Origin: Solobacterium moorei
GTDB taxonomy: Bacteria; Bacillota_I; Bacilli_A; Erysipelotrichales; Erysipelotrichaceae
NCBI RefSeq assembly: GCF_036323475.1
Contig: NZ_AP028934.1
Location: 2,046,001 to 2,110,000 of the forward strand
Direction: 5' to 3'
DNA length: 64,000 nt
In this document: positions 8,516 to 20,100 of the stretch, one piece after another
Layout: each line of letters starts with the position of its first letter
Numbering within the stretch: the first letter of the stretch is position 1
The notes under the pieces: model-generated
What the model saw: the letters and a program-made list of their open reading frames with translations, nothing else
Told to the model about the DNA's origin: nothing
The model's database searches: none
Made by a program: the position numbers and the translations under genes

Positions 8516-10679
8516 AAGAATTACAGCCATTGTTGTAGCTTTTACCCTGTTAATGGGTGGAGTTTTAGGGGTGTTAAAAGTTGGTGCAAAGACAGTGTTT
8601 GCGTCAAATGAACCGCCTGAAAAATATGAAACATATTATGAACTGAAATTTGAGGATCATACTTCAGATGACACCTTTAGAGGATTTTATCATCTCGGAA
8701 AAGGAAATAAGGAAGGTCAGCCATTGAACTTTAAATTTTTCTTATCAAAATCCTTTGAAGAAAAGGGCGGTGTAGTTCTCGATAAGTATAATGAAACCTT
8801 TACCAATGAGAATATGGACAAGGTAAATCAGTTAGATGATCTAAGATATATGACAAAGAAAACTTATCCATATTATCGAATTCATAATGTAGGGACAGGT
8901 GCTTTTACAAGTATCGTTTCTCCAAGAGATAAAGATAATTACTATATTGGAGATATTACAGAAAATGCAGAAGAACGAACTGTAAAAGGAAAGAAAGCAA
9001 ATGTCATTGTCTATACCTGCCCTGTTCTACAGTTAAATAGAAATATTGAGAAAGTAACGGTTGATTATGAGGGAGAGCTTAAAGAGGAAACAAAGAACGC
9101 TATTATTGGCAGAGTAAAGGAAGCAAATCCCAATATCAACAATGTAAAAGAAATTAAGATTGTTAAAGACAAGCTGATTATTGAAACATGGAACAGATTT
9201 CATACCGGTGTACCCTACCTTGAATTACCTTTAGAGGATTTATATAAGAGAGTATCGAATGCGTCAACTCAAACAGACAATAAGGATACAAAGGATCAGG
9301 AAAGTCAGACAAAAAGTGAAGTAAAGGTCAAATATCAATATCAGGATGGAAAGGTATATAAGGAGTATTCAGCTTATTTTGATAAAAATCAGGTGATTGA
9401 CGCTTCTGATCTTGAAATGCTTCCTGATAACATGAGCTTTAATGACAATTTTGTAAGCTACAAAGTAAAATGTGATGGAAGCGATAGTATTATCCGAATT
9501 GTAAAAAAGTTAGAAAGTAATGCTCAGACGCAGACGGAAAAGCAAAAAACAGAAGATAAGGGAACTCAAACAGAGCTTAGCAAAGATGATATTTCCAAAA
9601 TGGAAAAGGAATCTAAGGAACTTCAGGAAAAACTTGATAAGCTAAGTCAGGAGATTAAGGACAAGGATAAATTAAGCGACAAGCAAAAGGAGAAAATCAA
9701 AGACCTTGAGGAAAAAATAGATAAGCTGAAGGAAAAACTTGAAAAGGGCAAAGACGATAAGGACTTATCGGCGGATATGAAAAAGGAGATAGACAAGCTA
9801 ACTGAGAAAATTAAGGAGCTTGAGAAAAAGACGAATGAGGTTGGCAAGGCTACAGTTACGCATAATCCTACTGTAACACCAATCAGCCCTATCTCCGGAA
9901 TGAAAACAGGAACAGGAAACTTTCCTCAAACATCTGTAAGTGATACGGGTAAAGGCTCATCATCACAGGATAATACAGGAAAGATTACAAAGGACACAAA
10001 TGTTGACAAGACCGATGGAAAAGAAAAAGAAGTTCGTTATCCCAATAAGCTGACACCGAAACAGCCTGCCAATAACAGCGGTCAGGATTCCTCTATGGAT
10101 GGTTCAAGTAAGAATGTAAATACCAATAAAGGAGTTGCTTCTGCTCCATCAAAGGCACGAGGAACTGTTACGGAAAATAAGGATAATGCGAACAAGGATT
10201 ATCCGATTCATCATGGAGATAGCAGTGATAAGAAAGAAACGGACATGTATTCAGCGGACGCAAGACAGTTTGTTACCTTTACTACTAAGAATGGCAAGAC
10301 TTTCCATCTAATCATCAATCACGATGAGGATAGCGAGAATGTCATGCTCCTAACAGAAGTATCAGAAGATGATCTTCTCAATATGGTTGAAAAGAAAGAA
10401 GCTCCGAAACAGGAAATTAAAAAGGAAGAACCTGAAAAAGAAGAACCTAAGCCAGTAAAAAAGGAAGAAAGCAGCAATATGGGAACCTACTTAATTCTCA
10501 TTCTTGTAGTAGCAGGAGCATTAGGTGCAGGATATTATTTCAAGGTCGTTAAGAAAAAAGAAGATAAGGAGCTTGAAGGCTTTGAGGAGGAAGATGATGA
10601 TTTCTTTTCAGAGGCAGAAGAAAGTGAAAATGAAGTAGATGAAACAGAAACAGAAGATAAAGAAGATGAATTGGAATAA
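8493..10679 (+). CDS. DUF4366/CD1107-family surface protein, long form
   Basis: A 728-residue surface protein. An N-terminal signal segment (about 8-35) comes first, then an extracellular beta-rich region. Thr-Gln-Thr motifs recur near 258, 345 and 357. A coiled coil spans about 370-455. A Ser/Thr/Asn-rich linker leads to a DUF4366-like domain (about 580-630). The C-terminal helix (about 664-684) is followed by a Lys then Asp/Glu-rich tail. Family members in other CTns are usually nearer 200-300 residues, so the coiled coil and linker look added. It may be a mating-pair contact or wall-spanning factor; that role is inference. Confidence 0.75.
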   Translation: MKTSLKNKRITAIVVAFTLLMGGVLGVLKVGAKTVFASNEPPEKYETYYELKFEDHTSDDTFRGFYHLGKGNKEGQPLNFKFFLSKSFEEKGGVVLDKYNETFTNENMDKVNQLDDLRYMTKKTYPYYRIHNVGTGAFTSIVSPRDKDNYYIGDITENAEERTVKGKKANVIVYTCPVLQLNRNIEKVTVDYEGELKEETKNAIIGRVKEANPNINNVKEIKIVKDKLIIETWNRFHTGVPYLELPLEDLYKRVSNASTQTDNKDTKDQESQTKSEVKVKYQYQDGKVYKEYSAYFDKNQVIDASDLEMLPDNMSFNDNFVSYKVKCDGSDSIIRIVKKLESNAQTQTEKQKTEDKGTQTELSKDDISKMEKESKELQEKLDKLSQEIKDKDKLSDKQKEKIKDLEEKIDKLKEKLEKGKDDKDLSADMKKEIDKLTEKIKELEKKTNEVGKATVTHNPTVTPISPISGMKTGTGNFPQTSVSDTGKGSSSQDNTGKITKDTNVDKTDGKEKEVRYPNKLTPKQPANNSGQDSSMDGSSKNVNTNKGVASAPSKARGTVTENKDNANKDYPIHHGDSSDKKETDMYSADARQFVTFTTKNGKTFHLIINHDEDSENVMLLTEVSEDDLLNMVEKKEAPKQEIKKEEPEKEEPKPVKKEESSNMGTYLILILVVAGALGAGYYFKVVKKKEDKELEGFEEEDDDFFSEAEESENEVDETETEDKEDELE

Positions 10680-10680
10680 A

Positions 10681-10754
10681 TTTGCACCCAAAACTATACA
10701 ATATTTGGTGCAAAAGACAGGGCGGGAGAGTAACATCTTCCGCCCTATTATTTT
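10681..10754 (+). terminator. Double hairpin and terminator before topB
   Basis: A first stem pairs 10681-10688 with 10707-10714. A second GC-rich stem (10719-10728 with 10737-10746) is followed by a T-rich tract. The topB ribosome site comes right after. Transcription of the secretion operon should stop here in part or fully. Confidence 0.8.
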
Positions 10755-10776
10755 GAAAAACAGGAGGAAAAAATAG

Positions 10777-12483
10777 ATGAATTTAGTAATTGCTGAAAAG
10801 CCAAGTGTTGCAATTTCTATTGCAAAAGTGATCGGAGCAACAAAGAAGAAAGACGGATATTATGAAGGAAACGGATATAAGGTAAGCTGGTGTGTTGGAC
10901 ATTTAATTAAAATGGCAAATCCGGAAAGCTATGATGAAAAGTATGCTAAGTGGAATATGGCGGATTTACCGATTATTCCAAAGGAATATAAGTATGAGAT
11001 TGCAAAGTCCACAAAGAAACAATTTACGATTCTTAAAAAGCTGATGAATGATAAGGATATAGACATCGTGATAAATGCCTGCGATGCAGGGCGTGAAGGA
11101 GAATCCATCTTCAGGCTTGTATATAATCAGGCAAATTGTAAAAAGAAGATGAAGCGTCTTTGGATTTCATCAATGGAAGATAGTGCCATAAAAGAGGGCT
11201 TTGATAACCTAAAAGATGGAAGTTCTTACGATAATCTATTTGAGTCTGCACAAGCAAGAGCAATAGCAGATTGGCTTGTGGGAATGAATTTAAGCAGACT
11301 GTATTCGTGTCTATACAAGCAAAATTACAGTGTGGGCAGAGTGCAGACACCTACCCTTGCAATGATTGTAAAAAGAGATGATGAGATAGCCAATTTCAAG
11401 AAAGAAAAATATTTTACAGTGGAATTAAGCCTTAATGGCTTTACACTATCAACAGATAGAATTGATGATGAAATAACAGCGGAACAGCTCTTAAATTTAG
11501 TAGGCGATAAGATAGAAATTACCGATGTTATTCAAAAGGAAAAGATAACAAAGCCTGAGCTGCCATTTGACCTTACGACGCTTCAAAGAGAGTGCAATAA
11601 ATATTTTGGATACTCAGCTAAGCAGACACTTGATTATGCTCAAAGTCTTTACGAAAAGAAACTGATTACCTATCCAAGAACAGACAGCAGATGCCTTACG
11701 GAAGATATGATTGTAAGTACGGTTAATAACATTTTAGGAAAGAATGATTTTGACACAGAGCGTATCAAGACGGTATTTAATTCTAAAAAGGTTACAGACC
11801 ATCATGCGATTATACCGACAGCAAGCAGTATGAATGAGGACTTAACTTCTCTTCCGGAAAGTGAATTGAAGGTATATGAACTTATTTTAAATAAGCTACA
11901 TGCAAGTGTAGGCTATCCTTTAATTGAGAATGCAATGAAGATTGTGGCTGAATTTGATAGCTTTGCTTTTACAAGCTCAGGCAAGACAATTAAAGATGAA
12001 GGTTTTACAAAATATCTTAAAGAATATAAGTCTAAGAAAAATGAAGATATGGCACTTCCTGATGTGAGCATTAGTGATGTATTAAGCATTGAAAACAAGG
12101 AAATAAAAGAAAAGTACACTCAACCAGCTAAGCATTTCACGGAAGATCTTCTCCTAAAGGCGATGGAGCTTGCAGGAAATGATGCACTTGAAAAAGGAGT
12201 AGAGGTTGAGCGAAAAGGACTTGGAACACCTGCAACAAGAGCAGGGATTATTGAAAATCTGATTTTCAAGGGATTTGTAGAAAGAGATAAAAAGAACCTT
12301 ATTGCTACACATAAGGGAATCAGCCTTGTAACGATTGTCTCAGATACTTTTAAATCAGCAGGTACAACCGCTAAGTGGGAAATGGAGTTATCGGATATTG
12401 CAAAGGGAAAATCTTCAAAGGAAAAATTTTTAAAAGCGATTGAAAATGAGATAAAAGAAGTGGTTTCAACTTATATCAAGTAA
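10777..12483 (+). CDS. topB: DNA topoisomerase III (type IA)
   Basis: A 568-residue type IA topoisomerase that relaxes and decatenates DNA during element replication or transfer. It shows the TOPRIM domain (residues 1-130, acidic motif Asp-Ala-Gly-Arg-Glu-Gly-Glu-Ser near 103) and the Gln-Ala-Arg-Ala-Ile-Ala-Asp-Trp-Leu motif. It also has Gly-Arg-Val-Gln-Thr-Pro-Thr-Leu and the catalytic tyrosine in Ile-Thr-Tyr-Pro-Arg-Thr-Asp-Ser-Arg (about 299). It ends near 568 without the long zinc-finger C-terminus of chromosomal enzymes, as is usual for ICE copies. AGGAGG lies before the ATG. Confidence 0.95.
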   Translation: MNLVIAEKPSVAISIAKVIGATKKKDGYYEGNGYKVSWCVGHLIKMANPESYDEKYAKWNMADLPIIPKEYKYEIAKSTKKQFTILKKLMNDKDIDIVINACDAGREGESIFRLVYNQANCKKKMKRLWISSMEDSAIKEGFDNLKDGSSYDNLFESAQARAIADWLVGMNLSRLYSCLYKQNYSVGRVQTPTLAMIVKRDDEIANFKKEKYFTVELSLNGFTLSTDRIDDEITAEQLLNLVGDKIEITDVIQKEKITKPELPFDLTTLQRECNKYFGYSAKQTLDYAQSLYEKKLITYPRTDSRCLTEDMIVSTVNNILGKNDFDTERIKTVFNSKKVTDHHAIIPTASSMNEDLTSLPESELKVYELILNKLHASVGYPLIENAMKIVAEFDSFAFTSSGKTIKDEGFTKYLKEYKSKKNEDMALPDVSISDVLSIENKEIKEKYTQPAKHFTEDLLLKAMELAGNDALEKGVEVERKGLGTPATRAGIIENLIFKGFVERDKKNLIATHKGISLVTIVSDTFKSAGTTAKWEMELSDIAKGKSSKEKFLKAIENEIKEVVSTYIK

Positions 12484-12502
12484 GATGGCACTAATTTCAA
12501 GG

Positions 12503-12531
12503 TGGAAAAAATGCCCTAAAAATGATATAAT
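12503..12531 (+). promoter_or_regulatory. Likely promoter of the AlbA_2-domain gene
   Basis: A perfect TATAAT at 12526-12531 lies 17 bases after a weak -35 (TGGAAA, 12503-12508) in the gap after topB, about 34 bases before the next start codon. Only the -10 is strong. Confidence 0.45.
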
Positions 12532-12564
12532 ATATTGATAGATTTTTTGAAAAGAGGAGGTATT

Positions 12565-14100
12565 ATGCAGCTTTTAGATATAAAGAGAATGGCTCATAAC
12601 ATTCTTGAAAACCAAAATATAGAAAGCAGTTTTATTGAATATAAAAAGTCGGCAAATTTTAAAGATAAAATTCTAAAAACTGCCTGTGCCTTTGCCAACA
12701 ATTATATGAACGATGAGATTGGTTTGTTGTTTGTCGGTATAGAGGAAGTAGATGATAAAGAAACCGGTGATAAGGCAATTCCCAAGAGACCGATTGAAGG
12801 GATAGCAGAATCAAAACTTGAAGGCATTGAAAATGAATTAAAATCACTTCTTTCCAACATTCATCCTAAAATCACCTATCATATTATTTCAGACACGATT
12901 GATGATAAGTATTATATCGTTGTTGCTGTTGAAAGCACTTCAGGTGGACCGTTTCAGACAAGTGAAAAGGCAGAAAAAGACAAAAATATTAGATTAAAGG
13001 CAGGAAGATATATCAGAGTCGGGAGAGATTCAAGACTTCCTAACCCTACGGAAGAATTTGAGTTATTAAAGAAATTTGCAGGCTTTTCTTTTAGCTCTAA
13101 CCTCAATGATACAGCAACCATAGATGACTTAAGCTATGAGTACATGAAAGAGTATCTGCTTCAAACAGGAGCGAAAAAAGATATTAGAGAGATGTCCAAA
13201 CTTGATATGGCAAAGAGTATGGGACTTGTAAGTGAAAGTGAGTACGGAGGTTATAGAGCCAAGAATTTTGCTGTGCTTATGTTTGCAGAAACACCAAATA
13301 AATTTATTCCAAATGCCCATGTTGAAGTTATAAGAGAAATTGACGGAACGGATAAAATGGAATCAAAAAGATTTGATGGGCCTGTTTGGATACAAGCAAA
13401 ACAAGTCAGCAAGTATTTTGAAGATAATATCATGGCTTCATATACAATAAGGGAAGCTGATAAAATCGAGCATAAAATTATATTTAACTATCCACTTACA
13501 GCATTTGAGGAGCTTGCTACAAATGCTATCTTACACAAGGAATATGATACGCCTGAGTATGTAGGTATCTATATATACAAAGACAGAATTTCTTTTGTGA
13601 ACCATAATAGACCACTCCCGCCGGTAACAATCGAAGCACTTAATAGAGATAGAAGTTTTGATAGAAGGCAATATCTTAATAAAGAGCTGAAAGATATGTT
13701 CTTTTCCCTTAACTTAATAGAGTCTTACGGTTCAGGCATAAGGCGTGCGAAAGATGCACTATTAGAAAATGACTCTCCTGAGCTTAAATTTTATCCGGAG
13801 AATGAAGAAGATAACTATACAAATGCAGTTATGGGGATCAATGTTGAATTTTTGAAAGAGTTTAATGGTAGCACTACTAAAGAAACTACCAAAGAAACTA
13901 CCAAAGAAAAAGGTAGTATTCAAGCTCAGATAGTTAAACTTATGGAGAGCAATCCAAATATTACTGCTGAACAAATTGCTGAAGAAATACAAGATATTAC
14001 AGCAGATGGAGTCCGCTATCATATAAGAAACCTAAAAGCTCATGGAATCATAGAAAGAGAAGGTTCTACGAAAGCTGGTAAATGGGTAGTGATAAAATAG
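12565..14100 (+). CDS. AlbA_2 domain / HATPase-type putative transcriptional regulator
   Basis: A 511-residue protein; ATG at 12565 chosen for AGAGGAGG at 12553-12560. The N-terminal AlbA_2 (Schlafen-type) domain begins Glu-Ser-Ser-Phe-Ile-Glu-Tyr-Lys-Lys-Ser. The middle region has an ATP-binding HATPase_c_4-like pattern (Glu-Leu-Ala-Thr-Asn-Ala-Ile-Leu-His-Lys-Glu-Tyr; Gly-Ser-Gly-Ile-Arg-Arg-Ala). A short Thr-Thr-Lys-Glu repeat links to a winged helix at the C-terminus (about 460-511). This architecture is common in putative regulators carried by ICEs, some linked to stress or phage interference. The target is unknown. Confidence 0.8.
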   Translation: MQLLDIKRMAHNILENQNIESSFIEYKKSANFKDKILKTACAFANNYMNDEIGLLFVGIEEVDDKETGDKAIPKRPIEGIAESKLEGIENELKSLLSNIHPKITYHIISDTIDDKYYIVVAVESTSGGPFQTSEKAEKDKNIRLKAGRYIRVGRDSRLPNPTEEFELLKKFAGFSFSSNLNDTATIDDLSYEYMKEYLLQTGAKKDIREMSKLDMAKSMGLVSESEYGGYRAKNFAVLMFAETPNKFIPNAHVEVIREIDGTDKMESKRFDGPVWIQAKQVSKYFEDNIMASYTIREADKIEHKIIFNYPLTAFEELATNAILHKEYDTPEYVGIYIYKDRISFVNHNRPLPPVTIEALNRDRSFDRRQYLNKELKDMFFSLNLIESYGSGIRRAKDALLENDSPELKFYPENEEDNYTNAVMGINVEFLKEFNGSTTKETTKETTKEKGSIQAQIVKLMESNPNITAEQIAEEIQDITADGVRYHIRNLKAHGIIEREGSTKAGKWVVIK

Positions 14101-14124
14101 AAGTAAACAAACACACAGAATTCA

Positions 14125-14158
14125 AAGGTGATTAGAGTAAAATCTAACCGCCTTTTTT
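14125..14158 (+). terminator. Terminator before the SNF2/methylase gene
   Basis: A 12-bp stem (arms 14125-14136 and 14143-14154, two G-T pairs) is followed by a T run. The next ribosome site begins 14 bases later. Confidence 0.75.
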
Positions 14159-14183
14159 GTTTGTAAAAAAGAAGGAGGTAAAC

Positions 14184-17100
14184 ATGCGAATAAATGATTT
14201 TCATAACATTTTGGAACTAATAAAACAAGATGTTCTGCAGAGTGAAGCAGAATATCTGAAGCTCTTAAAGGTTGTCGGAAACAATCAGAAATATGATTTT
14301 AGAAGTCAGTTAAGTATTTATGATAAAAATCCTGAAGCGACAGCTTGTGCCAAGTTTGATTACTGGAGGGAACGCTTCGGAAGAACCGTTATGCGAGGTC
14401 AAAAGGGTATTCCCATTTTAGAGGACTACGGCACATACAAAAAGGTGGACTATATCTTTGATATTAGTCAGACAGTTTCCAAAAACAGAGATGTCAATGA
14501 GGTAAATCTTTGGAGATTTGATAAAGAAGCTCATAGAGATGTATTAAAAGAATTGATAAAAAGTAAAGGCTATGAAGAAAGTGAAAGCACCTTAGAAAAT
14601 ATCTTTTCTTTAAGTAGGCTCTACGGAGATGAAAAAGTAGATAGCTTGATGAATGAACTTAGAATATCTGATGAGGACAGAATATCCTTTACCAAGTTTG
14701 CAAGGGACTCGGTGAGCTATGCAGTAGCTTCAAGATTTAAGTTAGACTATCCTATGGATAAGGAGCTGTTAAAGGAAAACTTTGCAATGCTTGACAGCAT
14801 TTCTCTTATGAGCATTGGAGAAACGGTATCGGACATTAGCGGAACAGTAATTGGTGCAACCATTCAAAAAAGCAAAGAGTTAGAGCTTCAAAAAGAAGTT
14901 TTAAGAGGTAAAGAAGCAGGATATAATAAAATAAAAAAAGAAGAATTAGAGGAGGTAGAAGAAAATGTACTTCGACGAGATGATCAGGAAAGAATTAGTG
15001 AAAACGAGCGAATTTTCCGAAATGGAGAGTACGGACGAGATAATAGAGAAAATCAAAGAGAATACACTGAATCAGTTAGAGGAAGAGATGGACTTTATGA
15101 GGGAATATCCGAATCCGACATACGCAGTGATGAGGCTGGATTATCTTTCAAACAGCGAGGAGCAGAGCCACTTCGAGATGTTATTGGATCTATACAAGGA
15201 GAAGAAGCTGACAAAACACCTGATGGATACTCAGAAACAGGCGATAGAGTTTATGAGAGCAGAGAAGCCGAAACTGATGATGGCTTGGCAGATAGAGGAC
15301 GAGAGCCATCCGCAGTACAAAGCGATGATTTCAGCCCTCAAAGAAATGACAATCAAGGAAATAGTGGAAATCTAAAAGAAAATACGGATAAAGAGATAAG
15401 AGAAGCTGACAAGGCTTCTTTTTCTTTACCCGAAAACAGATCAGGACAGATTAAACTTACAATACCTCTTACACAAAATGATATTGACAGTATTCTTGTA
15501 AACGGTGGAAACCATGAGGGCGAAAGACTTCCTATCATTGCTGAATTTTCCAAAGGAAAAACAGTAGAAGAATTAGGAGAATACCTTAAAGATACCTTTA
15601 GAGGTGGAAACGGATTTTACATTGATGAAAGAGAAGTATCTTCCTGGTATTCGGATAAAGGCATTCATTTAGCTTATGGAACTTCTGCAAGAGAAGATAT
15701 GACACAAATTTTAAGCTGGAGCAATGCTGCAAGAAGAATCAGTGAGCTTTTAGAAACAGGAGAGTTTGCTACAAATGTAGAGCTTTTAGAAGCACAGGAC
15801 TATGAAAGAGATAGAGTGTCAGAATCGCTATGGTATCTATATCACGATTTAAGTGAAAAAGGGAAAGCACAAGGCTATTTTGATTTTATAGAAAGAGGTG
15901 GTGGCTTTCCGAAAGAAACAAGACAGTTATCGGAAGCTCTTAAAAATCCTGACTATCTAAAAAATGTTATTTCCGAATACAGCCGTTTTTTAGCAGGATA
16001 CAAAGAAAACAAAGATGTACTAAGGTTTCACTATCACAAGGTAGATAGCCTTTATCAGAAATTACAGGAGCTTGAACTTCCGAGAAAGGAATATGCCTCT
16101 AATCTTACCGAACTTCCAAAGGTACAAGGCTTTATTACAGAAGATGAAGTTCTTGCTACGATTTCAAGAGGAAGTGGAGTCGATAAAGGAAAAGAGCGAA
16201 TTACTAAGTTTTTCAAAGAAAATCATACCTTGCAGGAAAAAGCAAATTTCTTAAAAGATGAGTATGGAATCGGAGGTCATTCTCATGCTGTTTCAGGAGC
16301 AAAGGGAAGTGATGAATGGCACGATGCAAAGGGACTTAAATTACAGAAGAATCATTGTAACGATGTATTTCTTACATGGTCAAATGTAGCAAAGCATATA
16401 GATGAGCTGCTTTCTAAAAATCTTTATATTGAAGAAAAAAATATTGAAAGCAAGGTAGAGATAGAAGAACAAAAAGAATCAAGTTATTACTCTAAAGACG
16501 ATCCAAATAATCTAATGACTGATGAAATGCTTGAGCGAGTGCCTGAGCTTTATTCACAGGAAGATGTAGCCTTAGCAGACAAACAGGTTCATGCAGCATA
16601 CATTATTCCATTTAGAAGTAACTGGACTTGGTATATGACGGAATATGACAGGGAAAGTAAAGATGCTTTTGGACTTGTTTTAGGTATCGAACCGGAATGG
16701 GGATATTTTAATCTTGAGGAGTTAAAGGAATTAAATGCCCAAAGACTTGTTTTAGAGGATTTTCCAAAGACCTTTAGAGAACTTAAAGACAGTGAACTTA
16801 AAAAGCAGATGGATGAGCAGGAGCTTCAGTCTGCCTTTAATGGAGAACTTAGCTTTGAAGATAAAGTAGAGCTTGAAGCACCTGAAGAAACAGAAGAAGT
16901 TAGAAGGGCTGACACAGTTCAAGCTACCTTATTTGATTATCTAAAGGAAAGAGAAGAAGTAGAGCTTAATGAAAAAGAGGAAAGTTTTTCAGATGAGTTT
17001 GCAGTTAAAGAAGGCGATACCGTCTATTTTAATCATGAGGAGTACAAAGTAAGAGAGATCTCTAAAAATCAAATCACAGGAAGAAATGATTTATGGCTTG

Positions 17101-20100
17101 ATCCTATAAGACAAGGTAATCATCAAATACCGATTGTAGCCTTTGCAGATAATGAGGATTTATTAAAACAAGTAAGTTTTGAAAGACCTGACTTTATCAT
17201 CGGTGATGAAGTGAAATATAAGGGAAAAGACTGTACCATCACAAGATTTGATGATATGGGAAATAACCTAAAGACCGTAACGGTTAAGGATAATACAGAG
17301 TATCTTGGAGGTATGATTACAGGCTCCGATGTTATTCCTTATTACAAAGAAAGTGAGCTTGATAAAATCTTTGAAAATCTTACCAATGCAAAGCCCGAAA
17401 AGACTTTTGAGGAAATAGAAATAAAGAACAATGAAGCTCACAATTTCAAGATTACAGAAGAAACTCTTCCTCAAAAGTTATCTCCAAGCGAGAGATTAAA
17501 CAATAACCTTGAAGCTATCTCTATGCTTAACAGGGTGGAAAGCGGAGAACGAGAGCTTGATATTACAGCTCAGGAAGTTTTAGCAAAATATGTAGGTTGG
17601 GGTGGACTATCTGATGTCTTTGATGAAAGTAAAGAAGGACAGTGGAAAGAAGCAAGAGCTTTCTTAAAAGAAAATTTATCATCATCAGAATATGAAGCTG
17701 CAAGAGAATCGACTCTAACGAGTTTTTACACACCAAAAACTGTCATTGACGGAATATATAAGACGCTTTCAGGTATGGGATTTAAACAGGGAAATATCCT
17801 TGAACCGTCAATGGGTGTTGGGAACTTTATCGGAAATCTACCTGATGAAATGAATAAGTCAAAGTTTTATGGCGTAGAGCTTGATTCGGTAAGCGGTCGT
17901 ATTGGAAAGCTGCTATACCCTGAAAGTGATATACAGGTTAAGGGACTTGAAGAAACGGGATTCTCCAATAACTTCTTTGATGTAGCAATCGGAAATGTTC
18001 CCTTTGGAGAGTACAAGGTAAATGATAGAGAATATAACCGAAATAACTTTCTTATTCACGATTATTTCTTTGCCAAGTCCATTGACAAGGTAAGAAATGG
18101 CGGGGTTATCGCCTTTATTACATCATCTGGAACAATGGATAAAAAAGATGAAAGTGTAAGACGCTATCTTGCAGCAAGATCCGAATTTTTAGGGGCAATC
18201 AGACTTCCAAACGATACCTTTAAGGGTGTTGCAGGAACAGAAGTAACTTCAGATATTATCTTCCTAAAGAAAAGAGATAGCGTATTGGAGCGAGATGAAG
18301 ATTGGATACACCTTGCGGAAGATGAAAACGGACTTTCATATAACAAATACTTTGTCGATCATCCTGAGCAGGTGCTTGGTTCTATGCGTGAGGTAAGTGG
18401 TCGATTTGGAAAAACTCTAACCTGTGAGCCGATAGCCTTTTTAGGGCAAGAAAACAACATGGAGTCATTAAAGGATCGTATCAAGATTGCAGGAGAAAGA
18501 ATTTCAAAAGATGCCAAGTATGAAGAAATAGAGCTACTTGATGATGAAATAACTTCTATCCCTGCAACTGATGATGTAAAAAACTTCTCTTATACCTTAA
18601 TTGATGATGAAGTCTATTACAGAGAAAACTCACTTTTTATCAAAAAGGAAGTATCAGACAAGAATAAAGAAAAAATCAAGGATTACCTTGAGCTGAATGC
18701 TGCCTTAAAAGATGTGATTTACAAGCAGAAAGAAGATTTTAACGAAGAAGAAATTAAGGCTTCACAGGAAAAACTAAATGAAGTATATGACAATTTTTCA
18801 AAGAAACATGGCTTTGTAAATAACCTAAGTAATACCAGAGCCTTGAAAGAGGACAGCAACTTCCCTTTGGTATCGTCCATTGAAATCCTTGATGAAGAAG
18901 AAAACTTTAAGGCAAAGGGAGATATTTTCTCCAAAAGAACCATTACAAAAGCCAAAGTCATAGACCATGTGGATACTTCTTTAGAAGCTCTTGTTTTATC
19001 GGTATCTGAAAAAGGTTATGTGGACTTTGACTATATGGGAAGTCTTACCGGAAAAGACAGACCAACTTTAATTGAGGAGCTTCGAGGGGAAATCTACCTA
19101 AATATTAGAGAAGAACAAAACTTTTACAGACCACTTTCCTTTAACTTGGAGGATGGGGATTTACCTTTTGCTTGTGCAAATGGCAGCAATTCCTATAAGT
19201 ATGGCTATGTAACAAAAGATGAATATTTAAGTGGGAATATCAGGGACAAGATTGCCATAGTAGACAGCTACTTATCAAAGCTAAGACAAACGGAAAGAGA
19301 ACTCCCTTATCTTGGCTATGAAGAAAATGGAAAAGAAAAAGAGCTGATAAGCTATGAAATGAACCGTTTGGAATATCAAAAAGCAGAGCTTACAAAAGTT
19401 CTTCCAAAGGAACTTGAAGCAAGTGAAATCAATGTGCGTCTTGGTGCAACTTGGATACCGATTAAAGATATTGAGAAATTCATCTTTGAAACGCTAAAAA
19501 CTCCGGGGTATGCCAAATGGGATATTAAGGTTAAATTTTCAAATCTCACAAGTGAATGGAATGTAGAAGGAAAAAGCAGGGACAGAGGAAATGACCTTGC
19601 TGAGATGACCTTTGGTACATCAAGGGTAAACGCCTATAAGCTGATTGAAGATGCCTTAAATCTGAAAGAAACAAAGGTATTTGACCAGATTGTAAATCCG
19701 GATGGCTCTAAAACTTCTGTCTTAAATAAAAAAGAAACCATGCTTGCAGGACAAAAGCAGGAGCTATTAAAAGAAGAGTTTAAAAACTGGATATTTAACG
19801 ATCAGGAGAGAAGAAACCGTCTTGTAAAACTGTATAACGAGCGTTTTAATTCCATCCGCAATAGAGAATATGACGGAAGCAATCTTTCCTTTGAGGGAAT
19901 GAATACGGAAATTGATTTAAGACCTCATCAAAGAAATGCCATAGCAAGAAGCCTTTATGGAGGAAATACCTTGCTTGCCCATGTAGTAGGAAGTGGAAAG
20001 ACCTTTGAAATGGTGGCTTCCGCAATGGAAAGTAAAAGGCTTGGAATGTGCAGTAAGTCATTGTTTGTTGTCCCAAATCACTTAACAGGGCAAATCGGTC

